From positions 1-45,551 of the forward strand of contig SUWI01000013.1 in NCBI GenBank assembly GCA_015061565.1: a DNA stretch of 45,551 nt, read 5' to 3'. This document shows, one piece after another, positions 26,042-35,405 of the stretch. The notes below the pieces were generated by a model that saw nothing but the letters and a program-made list of their open reading frames with translations, did no database searches and was not told the origin of the DNA. Position numbers and translations under genes: made by a program. This DNA is from Lentisphaerota bacterium. Lineage in GTDB: Bacteria > Verrucomicrobiota > Lentisphaeria > Victivallales > UBA1829. Position 1 is the stretch's first letter; each line of letters begins with the position of its first letter.

Positions 26042-29000
26042 ATGATGAAAAAAATTACCGTTTTTCTGGCCGCATTCACATTTGCCCTGCTGGCTTCAGC
26101 CGCAGCGGAGCCCGTAAAAAAATTTGACATCCCCGGATTCCGCATCATCGGCGGGATCAAAGTCCTGATCGTTCCGGACGAGGCCGGCAAGGAAGTTTCT
26201 TTTTTCTTTGAGAAACAGGACCTGAACGGTTACGACGGCAGCGATGAAGTGTTTTTGAAATTGAAGTCGCCCGGCGGGGAAACCGTCTGGGAAACGACCG
26301 TGCCGGATGACGGCGACACCAGAAAACATTGGAAACCGGGACCGAGACAGCCGGTGACGTGCCGTTTTGTGCCGAAGGAAGCGGGGATCTACACGATGAC
26401 CGCCAAAGCCGGCAATGGAAATGATATATTGCTGCATTTCGGCCGTTCGGAGTCGAAAGGCTGTGCCTGGGCGGTGAGCGCGCAGAAATTCCGGACCGAT
26501 CGCGGGAAGCTGCATGCCTGGCTGCTGATGCCCCGGCTCAAACGGGGAGAAAAGGCGGAACAGCCGGTCAAGCTGACCGGAGCCAAATTCACCAGGCTGA
26601 CCGGTCTGACCGTCAAAGCCGGGGAGAAAGAGCTTATCAAGGATTACACGCTGCCGAAATATGTCAAATCCGACAAGCAGGTGAATGATTATCAGATCAC
26701 CCTGAAACGGCCGGATGGAATCGATATTTTCGAACTGGATTCCGAGAATTTTACCGAGATCGTGGAATTGGCACTGCCGCAATATGGTCCGGTGGTGCTG
26801 ACTGCTGAAAAAGCACTGGCGCAGAAAATGCTCCCGTTCATCGCCGGACGGGACAAACCGGTTTCCAAAGCGGAATACCTGCTGCCGAACCTGAGACTGA
26901 CCGGACGGACGACCCTGATGATCATCCCCGATCAGGTCGGCAAAGAAGTCTGCCTGACCTTCGGAAAAAAAGATCTGAACGGTTACATCGGCAGCGACAT
27001 GGCGGTTTTCACGCTGCTATCCCCGAGCGGGAAAGCGGTCTGGGAGCAGGCTGTGCCGGATGACGGCAACACCACCAGCAATTGGAAACCCGGTCCGGTC
27101 CAACCGGTCACCTGCCGGTTTGTGCCGCAGGAAGCCGGACTTCACACCATGGAGATCAATACCAACAGCGGACTGGATATCGTGATCAGTTTTGACCGGA
27201 CCACCTCCAGCGGCTGTGCCTGGGCGGTCAGCTCCAGCAATCTCCGGTCCGGCAGCGGCAAGCTTCATGCCTGGCTGCTGATGCCGGTGCTGAAACCCGG
27301 AGAGAACCGGGAACGGCAGCTCAGTCTGCTGGTTTCCAAACATTCCTCGGTGCGCAACCTGACAGTCAAAGCGGACGGCAAAACGCTGACCGAAAGTTTT
27401 ACGATGCCGCCCTTCACCGACGGCAAGTCATCCCTGAAGAATTATCATCTCACGGTGAACCGGCCGGCCGGAACCGCCGTTTTCGAGCTGAACAGCGATG
27501 ATTTCACCGGGGTGGTAGCTTTTCAGCTGCCGCAGTACAACGGTCAGATCATCCTGACGGGGAAACCGCAGTTCGCGGATAAATTCCTGTCTGCCATGGG
27601 CAGCATCAAAGATCAGCTGCTGACCGAACTGCCGACCGGAAAAAATATTGCGGGGGCGGCCTTTGCTCCGGGCGAAAGTTATCAGTTCCTCCTGATCCCG
27701 GAAAAAGCGGGCAGGGATTTCAAACATCAAATTACGCTGTTCGGGAAAAAATATGAACTGACCAGCCGGGTTCCCGCGTTCAGTTTTTCCGTGCCCGCGG
27801 ATCAGCCTTATACCGGTCTGGATCTGAAAGATCTGCCGAAAGGAAAAATCCTGGTGATCCTGCAGAGTTCCGGAACCGTCGAACCATTGTTTCCGAAATC
27901 CGGCAAAGTGCTGTACCAGCCGGAAAACCTGATCTGGCAGCCGGGCCGGAATCAGAAGAATTATACGGTCCGTTTCACCTCGCCGGACTCCGGAAAAACC
28001 ATTTCGGTGACTGCGGCGGAAAACCGCTGCGAATCGAAAGATTATTTTCCGAAACTGGCTGCCGGAACCTGGAAATGGCAGGTGAAAGCGGGAAACGGAG
28101 AATGGGGCCGGGAAGCATTCCTGACTATCCCGCAGAAAGCGGATACCCAGGTCGGATATTTCTCCGAAGCCTCGCCGTCGCGGGATTCCGCTCTGACGGA
28201 TCCGCCTGCGGAAATCTCCGTCAAAATCCAGGGGATGAGCGCGAAATCGGTGGATCACGCCCGGTCCTGGGGTGAGGTCAACGGGCAGAAAGTGAAACTC
28301 ACGGCGCTCGCCGACGACAAGATCGGAGTCCAGAGGGTCCCCGAACTGAAAACCGGTTACAACACGGTCCGGTTCGCGGTCACCGGAACCAACGGGATTT
28401 ATTCGGAATATACCTGGGGATTCTTTTTCAAAGCGCCCTCCCGGGGGGCCGTCACCAGCGGCAAAGACGGTTATATCCGTTTCAACGGACTGCCGTTTTT
28501 CCCGATCATCTATTACGGCTATACATTCCACGGCGGGCGGGCGAACCTGAATTCGCTGGGATTCAACACCCTGCTTGGCAACACATTGCCGACCGAAAAA
28601 ATATTGGATCAGTGCCTGAAATATGGAACCAAACTGCTGGATTCCGGATCCGTGTTTTACGGGATCTACAGCAAAGGCTCCACGCCGGAAGCGGATATCC
28701 GGAAATTCGCGGCCACGCCGCTGGCGGTCCATCCCGCCCGGCTGGGCGCCTGGATGGATGAGATCGATGTGCATCGTCCGGTCGCGACGATCAAAGAACT
28801 GCTGGCGTGTTTCGGCGCGCCGGACAACACCTGGCGCGGAGTCTGCAGCTGCCGCCGCGATCTTTACGAAACCATGGCGGATTTGGGAGATTTCCTGATG
28901 ATCGATTATTATGCCTCGGGCCGCAATCTGTTTTCGATCGATCAGGCGTTCGCCGAGGCCAGAAAAGCCGCCGGAAAGAAACCGCTGCTGGCCTTGCTCA

Positions 29001-29473
29001 CCGGCTTTTACCGGACCGACCCGAAAGTGTCCGGATTCACTCCGTCCATTGCCGATGCGCGCTACGCGGCATTTGCAGCGCTCCGCATGAAAGTCAATGC
29101 CATCGGATTGTACCAGTGCGGACAGTTCCGGATGGAAAATTATCCCGAGGTCTGGACCGAAGCGAAAAAACTGTATAAGCAGGTTTCCGCGCTGACTTTC
29201 ATCACCGAGGGGAAAGACATATCCGGACAGTTGAAAGTCTCCGGCGGTCCCGCACTGAAATATCTGGCGCTGGAATATGCGGACCGGCTTTATATCATCG
29301 CGCAGAACGCCTCGTTCCAGGCGGCGGCCGCTCATTTCACGGTTCCGGAAAGATACCGCAGTAACGAGGTCAAGGTCCTGTTTGAAAACCGGGTTGTCGC
29401 GAACCTCGGCGGCAAGTTTACCGACTCGTTCAGCTCTGCCGCCACTCATGTCTACTGTATTCCTGTTAAATAA
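26042..29473 (+). CDS. Large secreted protein: duplicated beta domains plus TIM-barrel-like end
   Basis: A 1143-residue protein with a signal peptide (residues about 1-21). I do not recognise a named family. Residues about 30-256 are repeated at 281-507 with a constant 251-residue offset: VPDEAGKEV/IPDQVGKEV, HWKPGP/NWKPGP, GCAWAVS twice, GKLHAWLLMP twice. A third shorter beta-rich part (550-790) ends in fibronectin-like stretches. From about residue 800 an alpha/beta barrel-like domain begins (YIRFNGLPFFPIIYYG), with LGAWMDEIDVHRP and FLMIDYYASGRN as candidate acidic strand ends, resembling GH2/GH42-type barrels. A new extracellular glycosidase with carbohydrate-binding repeats is my inference. 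Confidence 0.75.
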   Translation: MMKKITVFLAAFTFALLASAAAEPVKKFDIPGFRIIGGIKVLIVPDEAGKEVSFFFEKQDLNGYDGSDEVFLKLKSPGGETVWETTVPDDGDTRKHWKPGPRQPVTCRFVPKEAGIYTMTAKAGNGNDILLHFGRSESKGCAWAVSAQKFRTDRGKLHAWLLMPRLKRGEKAEQPVKLTGAKFTRLTGLTVKAGEKELIKDYTLPKYVKSDKQVNDYQITLKRPDGIDIFELDSENFTEIVELALPQYGPVVLTAEKALAQKMLPFIAGRDKPVSKAEYLLPNLRLTGRTTLMIIPDQVGKEVCLTFGKKDLNGYIGSDMAVFTLLSPSGKAVWEQAVPDDGNTTSNWKPGPVQPVTCRFVPQEAGLHTMEINTNSGLDIVISFDRTTSSGCAWAVSSSNLRSGSGKLHAWLLMPVLKPGENRERQLSLLVSKHSSVRNLTVKADGKTLTESFTMPPFTDGKSSLKNYHLTVNRPAGTAVFELNSDDFTGVVAFQLPQYNGQIILTGKPQFADKFLSAMGSIKDQLLTELPTGKNIAGAAFAPGESYQFLLIPEKAGRDFKHQITLFGKKYELTSRVPAFSFSVPADQPYTGLDLKDLPKGKILVILQSSGTVEPLFPKSGKVLYQPENLIWQPGRNQKNYTVRFTSPDSGKTISVTAAENRCESKDYFPKLAAGTWKWQVKAGNGEWGREAFLTIPQKADTQVGYFSEASPSRDSALTDPPAEISVKIQGMSAKSVDHARSWGEVNGQKVKLTALADDKIGVQRVPELKTGYNTVRFAVTGTNGIYSEYTWGFFFKAPSRGAVTSGKDGYIRFNGLPFFPIIYYGYTFHGGRANLNSLGFNTLLGNTLPTEKILDQCLKYGTKLLDSGSVFYGIYSKGSTPEADIRKFAATPLAVHPARLGAWMDEIDVHRPVATIKELLACFGAPDNTWRGVCSCRRDLYETMADLGDFLMIDYYASGRNLFSIDQAFAEARKAAGKKPLLALLTGFYRTDPKVSGFTPSIADARYAAFAALRMKVNAIGLYQCGQFRMENYPEVWTEAKKLYKQVSALTFITEGKDISGQLKVSGGPALKYLALEYADRLYIIAQNASFQAAAAHFTVPERYRSNEVKVLFENRVVANLGGKFTDSFSSAATHVYCIPVK
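26129..26810 (+). repeat. Intragenic duplication, first copy
   Basis: Encodes residues about 30-256 of the 1143-residue protein. It aligns residue for residue with the second copy 753 bp downstream. The identity is clear in protein but patchy in DNA, so the duplication is not recent. Confidence 0.85.
26882..27563 (+). repeat. Intragenic duplication, second copy
   Basis: Encodes residues about 281-507. Best matches to copy one are the DLNGY, NWKPGP, GCAWAVS, GKLHAWLLMP and PQY stretches. Both units may be jelly-roll carbohydrate-binding modules. Confidence 0.85.
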
Positions 29474-29488
29474 GAAACTTTTTTCACC

Positions 29489-30961
29489 ATGCTGAAAACC
29501 GTCACCGTTCCCTGGAGCTGCCCTGCCTTGAAAAACAGTTCCGGACAACTTTTTGCAGAACATCTTTCCGTGCACCTGAACGGTCAGCCTGTTCAGGTGC
29601 GAAGCTGCCGGGAATCGGCGATTCCTTTCAACCGGGTCTGGCCCGGAACCCAGCGCCCGGTCAATCAGACGGAAATGGCGGCATTCGTAAGTTTCGCCGC
29701 CGATGAACCGGTTCATGTAACCTTGAACGGCGCGTTGAACGGGGAAAAGGCTGTTGTCCGCCCGCTGTCCCGCCGGATCATCCCGCAGAAAACCGCTCCG
29801 GACCGGATTGAGTTCGTCCTGAATGAACCGGGGCAGTATGTGCTGGAATGCGGAACCAGTCATCATGCGGTTTATTTCTTCTATAACCGCATCGAAGCCC
29901 CTGCTGACCGTCGATCGGTCCAGTGGTATTTCGGGCCGGGGATTCACTTTCCCGGACTGATCCGTCTGAATTCGGGCGATTCGGTTTATATCGATCCCGA
30001 GGCGATTGTTTTCGGCAGTCTTTTCGGCAAGGATGTTCATCACATCCGGATTTTCGGCGGCGGCACACTGCACGGCGGCATGGAAGAACGGGTTTTCAGG
30101 AGTTTCTTCGAAGACATCCTTCACTCGACCTTGAAATTCTACAATTCATCGGACATTCGGATCAGTGACATCATCATCCAGGATTCCGCCTGTTTCACCA
30201 CCAGTTTTTTCGGCTGTTCCGAAGTGCTGGTCGACCATGTCAAGATCCTCGGACAATGGCGCTACAACACGGACGGGATCGACCTCTGCAACACCGCCAA
30301 TGCTGAAATTACCGATTCTTTTGTCCGCAGTTTCGATGATTCGATTGTGATGAAAGGGCTGGATCATTTGGGCTTGACAACGGTGAACTGGCAGAAAGAC
30401 CGTTCGCTTACAGATATTGCGGTAAGGAATTGCATCGTCTGGTCCGGCTGGGGCAAATCCCTGGATCTCGGAGTCGAAACCGGAGCGCCGGAATATGCGC
30501 GGATCACCTTTGAAAACTGCGACCTCATCCACAACTCGGCGGTCTGCCTGGATATTCAGAACGGTGCTTATGCGGATATTCATGACATCACATTCCGTAA
30601 TATCCGGATCGAATATCAGGCCGACACCCTGCCGGAAATCCATCAGAAGTCCGACAATGATACGTATGATCCCGGAGGCCGGATCGGTGTCCCGAAGCTG
30701 ATCAATATCGACAATCGGAACTACGGCAGCTGGCAGGGAAAATCCGGATCGGTCCATGATATTCTGTTTGAAAACATCCAGGCAGATGCCGAACCGGGAG
30801 TGCCGCTGAAACTGCCTTTCCGACTGGCCAATTATTCCGATGAAGCAGTCCTGTCCCGTTTTACTTTCCGTAATATCACGGTCAACGGGAAACGGATTGC
30901 CGGTCTGGATGATGTCGCATATCAGACCGAGGGAAAAATCGGCGACCTTTTCTGGGAATAA
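29489..30961 (+). CDS. GH28-like parallel beta-helix protein
   Basis: A 490-residue protein without signal peptide. Residues about 1-140 form a beta-sandwich-like domain, then a right-handed beta-helix follows: SVYIDPEAIVFGSL, IRIFGGGTLHG, NTDGID (260-265) and FDDSIVMKG (282-290), the two acidic GH28 segments. The GHG and RIK segments are not evident; that, and the SVYIDPEAIV/IFGGGTLHG start, recall GH49-type helices. Probably a cytoplasmic glycan hydrolase acting on oligosaccharides released by the upstream 1143-residue protein, whose stop is 15 bases away. No clear ribosome-binding site is seen, so translation may depend on the upstream gene. Confidence 0.78.
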   Translation: MLKTVTVPWSCPALKNSSGQLFAEHLSVHLNGQPVQVRSCRESAIPFNRVWPGTQRPVNQTEMAAFVSFAADEPVHVTLNGALNGEKAVVRPLSRRIIPQKTAPDRIEFVLNEPGQYVLECGTSHHAVYFFYNRIEAPADRRSVQWYFGPGIHFPGLIRLNSGDSVYIDPEAIVFGSLFGKDVHHIRIFGGGTLHGGMEERVFRSFFEDILHSTLKFYNSSDIRISDIIIQDSACFTTSFFGCSEVLVDHVKILGQWRYNTDGIDLCNTANAEITDSFVRSFDDSIVMKGLDHLGLTTVNWQKDRSLTDIAVRNCIVWSGWGKSLDLGVETGAPEYARITFENCDLIHNSAVCLDIQNGAYADIHDITFRNIRIEYQADTLPEIHQKSDNDTYDPGGRIGVPKLINIDNRNYGSWQGKSGSVHDILFENIQADAEPGVPLKLPFRLANYSDEAVLSRFTFRNITVNGKRIAGLDDVAYQTEGKIGDLFWE

Positions 30962-31065
30962 GGAAAACTGTTGCCTCACAAGCCGGTCGATGGACTCCCT
31001 GGCGTTTTTCACCGCGTCCGGACAGGCATAACCGTTTCGCTGATCCGGTTTCAGATGACGGCCAT

Positions 31066-31974
31066 TCAGCAGAAGACTTTCCGGCTGCGGTAATCCCGCG
31101 GCGGAATGCCGTACCGGCTGGTGAAAAGACGGCTGAAAATGAACTGGTTGGAAAATCCCGCGGCCTCGGCGATCTGAGCACAGGATGCATTGGTGTTCCG
31201 GAGGAGATTTTCGGTTTCGGAAAGACGCAGGTTCAGCAGATACCGGCCCGGCGAGATCCCGAACACCTTGCGGAATTTTTTTTCGAAGGACGAGCGGGAA
31301 CAATGACAGGACTGCGCCAGTTCATCCAGTGAAAGTTTTTCGAATTTATGTTTGTGGATCAGCTGCACGGCGCTTTCCAGTTCATGGAATCCATCGACCG
31401 CCAGAAACAATGTTTCCTTCGGCTTGGAAAGAGACAGGATCTCCTTAAGCAGCAGGAACGCTGTCCCCTGATCCTCCAGCTGATCGGCCAGACTGCCGGA
31501 ACGAGGCTCGGAGATCACCCGGATGGTATTATCGGACAGAATATTGCGGCTGCCCCGGTTCAGGCCGTTGATGAGCTTGCGGCAGCGGAGCGCGGCGGTC
31601 CCCCGGATGACCGGCGGAACCTTGAAAAAATTCAGCAGCGGCAGATCGGGTTCGAGCCGGATCCGGAAATGCGACCAGATGCTGCGGTGTCCTTCGTCAT
31701 TCCGGAAAAACCAGCGGCGGCAGCCTTCCGGAAAAATCAGACAGTCGCCGCTTGCAGCATAATACCGTTTCCCGTCGATCCGGAAATTCACGCCCGAGTA
31801 AGGAATTTTGCGGTACGGCAGGAGACAGCTGACGGCGGTATACGGCAGGGGTGACGGCGAATTGGTGAACGGGGGCAGAACGGCGGTATCCGCTCCGGAG
31901 ATCCAGCTGATCCGGATCCTCGGCAGCAGCGCTGAATTTACGTAATCGGATATATTATTTCCGCAATTGGACAT
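31066..31974 (-). CDS. AraC-family transcriptional regulator
   Basis: A 302-residue AraC regulator. The sensor half includes GDCLIFPEGCRRWFFRNDEGH. The C-terminal DNA-binding half has LSLDELAQSCHCSRSSFEKK and CAQIAEAAGFSNQFIFSRLF, ending GIPPRDYRSRK. It is convergent with the GH28-like gene and divergent from the transporter/GH36 operon, which makes it the likely regulator of the latter. Promoter TTTGCA-17-TATATT at 32008-32036. Confidence 0.9.
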   Translation of the reverse strand: MSNCGNNISDYVNSALLPRIRISWISGADTAVLPPFTNSPSPLPYTAVSCLLPYRKIPYSGVNFRIDGKRYYAASGDCLIFPEGCRRWFFRNDEGHRSIWSHFRIRLEPDLPLLNFFKVPPVIRGTAALRCRKLINGLNRGSRNILSDNTIRVISEPRSGSLADQLEDQGTAFLLLKEILSLSKPKETLFLAVDGFHELESAVQLIHKHKFEKLSLDELAQSCHCSRSSFEKKFRKVFGISPGRYLLNLRLSETENLLRNTNASCAQIAEAAGFSNQFIFSRLFTSRYGIPPRDYRSRKVFC

Positions 31975-32426
31975 GGCAAATCTTCCATTTCATCATATAT
32001 TATGTGCAATATAGCATCGGAATGGCTGATTGCAAACCGTCATGAGTTTTTTCGGCATCGGAAGAAGCATGAAAATGTCATTCAATGTCAACCCCGTGTC
32101 TGCCCGTTTGAAAAGAAAACTGGAGAATGGATATGAAACTGAAGCATCTGGAAGATTTCGGGTCGAAAATCGCCGCACGGGGTGTGCGCCGATGCGCGAA
32201 TGGAAAGCCCGCGGCATCAACTGGATCGCCCGGCTCAGCGACTGCGATGCGATCGCCAATTTCAGCCGGAAAATGCTGGCGGAAAAAGATTGAACCATGA
32301 CTGCCCCTTTGATCCCCCATCAAGAGAAGGCGGCGGAAAAGAATGGCCATGGAATTATTAGATTTCTGTGCTATATTTACCGGAAAAGATTTCAAATCAA
32401 ATTTCAGAAGGAGATGAGGTAAAATC
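31975..32426. other. 452-bp region between AraC gene and transporter operon
   Basis: It holds the AraC promoter (minus: TTTGCA 32036-32031, 17 bases, TATATT 32013-32008), a possible gene remnant (32133-32293), and a TATATT box at 32372-32377 with a weak TGGAAT 16 bases upstream for the transporter operon. GAAGGAGATGAGG before 32427 is a strong ribosome-binding site. No intact gene is supported. Confidence 0.55.
32133..32293 (+). pseudogene. Possible gene remnant (aldolase-like ends joined out of frame)
   Basis: GGAGAATGG precedes an ATG that opens MKLKHLEDFGSKIAARGV, which looks like a true protein start. About 58 bases on, the reading shifts by two and MREWKARGINWIARLSDCDA continues to NFSRKMLAEKD and a stop, which looks like a true protein end. 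The two parts resemble the first and last residues of an HpcH/HpaI-type aldolase, as if an internal deletion had joined them out of frame. The family guess is weak; the coding look of both halves is the main evidence. Confidence 0.35.
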
Positions 32427-33332
32427 ATGCTGAACAATTTAGCGGGTTTTTTGCTGGTTGTGATCGCCGGTATCTGCTGGATCGGGGTGGGGATCTCGGT
32501 CAGCAAATGTTCGGAGCGGGGCTGGGACTACAATATCGTCCAGGGACTGAATTATCTGGGAGCGACTCTGCTGTGTGCGCTGCTGCTGGCGGCCGGTGCC
32601 CCGTGGTCGGGATCCGGGCCGATCTTCGGATGGGGATTCCTGTTGAGCTGTCTGGCTGGGATCGCCCTCTTCTATTCGTATGTTTTCACCTCATTGGCGA
32701 TGCAGCGCGGACCGAACGGTCTGGTCTGGGGCATCATGCAGGGTGGCATGATCGGTTCCTTCCTGATGGGTGTGATCTTCTTCGGCGAACCGGCGGCGCC
32801 GGTCCGGCTGATCGGTCTGGTGCTGATCCTGACGGGAGTCCTGGTCATGGGGATCTCGCGGGACAGCGCGTCCGCCGGACGGGGAAAGAACTGGGTGCTC
32901 CCGTCGTTTCTGGCTTTTCTGCTGGTCCTGATCACCCACTGCTGCAATTCGCTGCCCTCCTATCTTCCGGCAGCTCAAACCGGCAGTCTGGTCCGGACCA
33001 CGGGGGTATATTTCGGCGGACTGATCGGCTTTTCGATCACTACGCTGCCGGGGATGATCCGCAAGCGGAATTTCGGCGGACGGGGCGAATGGATCACCGC
33101 ACTGGTTCTGATGATCCTGAATACATCCACCAGTCTGTTCCTTTTCTACCGCGGACTGGATCTGCTGGCGAAAAACGGCTGCGGCGGACTCGCCTATCCG
33201 ATTGCCATCGGGGTGTGCGTCTCCGGATTTTCGCTTTACAGCCTGATGGTCCTGAAAGAAAAATTCGCCCGTCTCAGCCTCGCCGGACTGATCGCGGTCT
33301 GCCTCGGAATCATTGTCATTTCCTTAAAATAA
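32427..33332 (+). CDS. DMT-superfamily (EamA/RhaT-like) transporter
   Basis: A 301-residue inner-membrane protein of about ten hydrophobic segments in two five-helix halves, typical of the drug/metabolite transporter superfamily. The end of the first half, RLIGLVLILTGVLVMGIS, and of the second, RLSLAGLIAVCLGIIVISLK, are the repeated EamA endings. Sugar-importing relatives (RhaT, GRP) have this size. Located 15 bases upstream of an alpha-galactosidase gene, it probably imports the sugar or disaccharide used by that operon; direction and substrate are inferred. Confidence 0.85.
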   Translation: MLNNLAGFLLVVIAGICWIGVGISVSKCSERGWDYNIVQGLNYLGATLLCALLLAAGAPWSGSGPIFGWGFLLSCLAGIALFYSYVFTSLAMQRGPNGLVWGIMQGGMIGSFLMGVIFFGEPAAPVRLIGLVLILTGVLVMGISRDSASAGRGKNWVLPSFLAFLLVLITHCCNSLPSYLPAAQTGSLVRTTGVYFGGLIGFSITTLPGMIRKRNFGGRGEWITALVLMILNTSTSLFLFYRGLDLLAKNGCGGLAYPIAIGVCVSGFSLYSLMVLKEKFARLSLAGLIAVCLGIIVISLK

Positions 33333-33347
33333 CCATCGGGAGGAGCC

Positions 33348-35405
33348 ATGTATTGCCGTAAAACCTTCGAAGAATTGCTGGACCTGAACAGTCCGGTCAA
33401 GCCGTTTTCGTTTTCTTACGGCGGAAAAACCTGCGATCTGAGCCAGGTCCCGTGTACGATCGAAACAGGAACCGGCGGGAACCGGAAAATGATTTACGAA
33501 GTGGTTCCGGGAACGGTTCGGCTGACGCTGGAAATGACTGTCTGGCCGGATTTTCCGGTGATCGAATATACTCCGTATTTCGAGAACATCGGAAGCGCGG
33601 ATTCGGGGATCATTTCGGAGGTTTCCGTGCTGGATTACGAGGCGGAAGACCCGGTGTTTTTCGGGGAACAGAGATTGAAGCAATGGGATCCCACCGGCAA
33701 CAGCAAAATCAGCGTGCGGTATCATCTGGGATCCAAAGCGGCGGGTTCGGATTTCCTGCCGCAGAAACGGGATCTCTTCTCGCGTCCGGGGTTGAACAAG
33801 CTGGAAATGGAATGCGCCTCCGGACGGTGTTCCACGGATTATCTGCCGTTTTTCGGAGTGGACAATGATCCGATGAACGGGATCAACATTGCGATCGGCT
33901 GGTCCTGTGCGTGGAAATGTTCGGTGGAAAAAGAAATCACCGAGATCATCTGGGGACGCGGGAAAAAGAGCCGGATCCGCTGCGGGATGAAACGCGCCGC
34001 CTTCCGGATGCACCCAGGGGAACGGCTCATGCAGCCGGGCATTCTGATCCATTTCCGCGAGAATAAAAGCATCCGCGACGGACAAAATGAATTCCGGCGT
34101 TTCATGATCGCCCATCATGCTCCCCGGAACCGCCGCGGCGAACTGATCGTTCCCCCGCTGCTGCTGGCATTCTGGGGCGGGCTCGAAACGGATAAACAGA
34201 TCCGGCGCATCCGGACGGCACAGGAACAACAGCTGCCTTACGAGGGGGTCTGGATCGATGCCGGCTGGATGGGTTCGCCGGGACCGTGCCCGCATTTTCT
34301 GGAAGACACTGACTGCTCCAGCGACTGGCCGCGGCGGGTCGGTTCGTGGGATTTCAATACTTATGCTCATCCCCAGGGACTGAAGCCGATCTCCGAGGCT
34401 GCGCATCAGGCGGGAATGCGTCTGCTGGTCTGGTTCGAATCCTTGCGGATCTTTTCCGGTTCCGGTGCGGCGGTGATCAAGGAACATCCGGAATGGCTGC
34501 TGGGCGACAAGCAAGCATTTGCCGAAGGAAAAGAAGTCAATTTCCTGCTGAATATCGGGATCCCGGAAGCCCGGAAATATCTGTTCGACACTGTCAGCGG
34601 CATCATGGAACGGGAAGGGATCGACGATTACCGCGAAGATTTCAATATGGAGCCGGATGCCGCGCTGGCCTCCGGAGACGAACCGGACCGGATCGGTGTG
34701 ACGGAGATGAAATTCGTGGAAGGGTTCTACCTGTTCTGGGAAGAACTCCGGAAACGTTTTCCGGATATGTATATCGACAACTGCGCCAGCGGCGGCCGCC
34801 GGCTGGAATACAAAGCGGCGTCGTTTTCGTTTCCGCTGTGCCAGAGCGATTTTGCCTGTTTCCTCCCTTACGAGGAGGAATGCGTCCCGCTGGAACACCT
34901 GTATTTGGACGACTGGCTGCCGCAGCACGGGACCCTGAACTGGGGTCCGGCCGATCCTTATCACATGGCCTGCGGCCTCGGCGGCGGGATGGGCTGCAAG
35001 GTCTGGCAGTTCAACGGTCGCGAACCGAAACCGGACGATGATTACGATCTGCACCGCCGGCTCGTGCAATGGGGCAAACAGCTGCGGGACATCCATATGA
35101 CCGGCGATGTCTATCCGCTGGTCGAAGGGCCGGAAACCGACTGGCGCAAATGGAGCGGACAGCAGATCCACGATCCGCAGAAAAACTGCGGCATGGTCCA
35201 GATCTTCCGCCGCAAAAACAGTCCCGATCCGGAATTTCAGCTGAAACTGGCCGGACTGGACCCGGCAGCCGTTTACGAAGTCGAATTTTTCACCGGAGAA
35301 AAGTCCAGACTTGCCGGACGCGAGCTCGCTTCGCTGGTGATCCGGCTGGATTCGCCGCGTTCGTTTCAAATCATCAAATATCAAAAGACAGGAGACAAAA
35401 AATGA
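33348..35405 (+). CDS. GH36-family alpha-galactosidase-like enzyme
   Basis: A 685-residue enzyme: an N-terminal beta-sandwich (about 1-250), a catalytic barrel and a C-terminal beta domain. The barrel has GVWIDAGWMG, the nucleophile strand DDYREDFNM (Asp431, in place of the usual KWDMN), DNCASGGRR and QSDFACF (Asp501, candidate acid/base). No signal peptide, so cytoplasmic. AGGAGCC precedes its ATG, and its stop overlaps the deacetylase start (ATGA). GH36 members hydrolyse alpha-galactosides and, in some bacteria, alpha-(N-acetyl)galactosaminides. The pairing with a deacetylase makes the second option worth considering. Confidence 0.88.
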   Translation: MYCRKTFEELLDLNSPVKPFSFSYGGKTCDLSQVPCTIETGTGGNRKMIYEVVPGTVRLTLEMTVWPDFPVIEYTPYFENIGSADSGIISEVSVLDYEAEDPVFFGEQRLKQWDPTGNSKISVRYHLGSKAAGSDFLPQKRDLFSRPGLNKLEMECASGRCSTDYLPFFGVDNDPMNGINIAIGWSCAWKCSVEKEITEIIWGRGKKSRIRCGMKRAAFRMHPGERLMQPGILIHFRENKSIRDGQNEFRRFMIAHHAPRNRRGELIVPPLLLAFWGGLETDKQIRRIRTAQEQQLPYEGVWIDAGWMGSPGPCPHFLEDTDCSSDWPRRVGSWDFNTYAHPQGLKPISEAAHQAGMRLLVWFESLRIFSGSGAAVIKEHPEWLLGDKQAFAEGKEVNFLLNIGIPEARKYLFDTVSGIMEREGIDDYREDFNMEPDAALASGDEPDRIGVTEMKFVEGFYLFWEELRKRFPDMYIDNCASGGRRLEYKAASFSFPLCQSDFACFLPYEEECVPLEHLYLDDWLPQHGTLNWGPADPYHMACGLGGGMGCKVWQFNGREPKPDDDYDLHRRLVQWGKQLRDIHMTGDVYPLVEGPETDWRKWSGQQIHDPQKNCGMVQIFRRKNSPDPEFQLKLAGLDPAAVYEVEFFTGEKSRLAGRELASLVIRLDSPRSFQIIKYQKTGDKK

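Noticed and set aside
27428-30124. An 898-codon open frame antisense to the 1143-residue gene and its neighbour
   Set aside because: It spans two well-supported genes on the other strand, and the sense duplication is conserved at protein level. Antisense openness follows from codon bias.
30962-31065. Coding-looking minus-strand stretch after the AraC stop
   Set aside because: The AraC protein ends at its normal family position, the extra residues are in another frame, and no start or domain is present. I treat it as a short convergent gap without a clear terminator.
32030-32293. An 87-codon reading starting at a TTG before the remnant
   Set aside because: The ribosome-binding site supports the ATG at 32133 in another frame, and the upstream part of the long reading does not look like protein.
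35069-35401. N-terminal extension of the deacetylase
   Set aside because: It lies inside the GH36 gene in another frame, and the ATG at 35402 has a good ribosome-binding site directly before the NodB-type WDDG motif.
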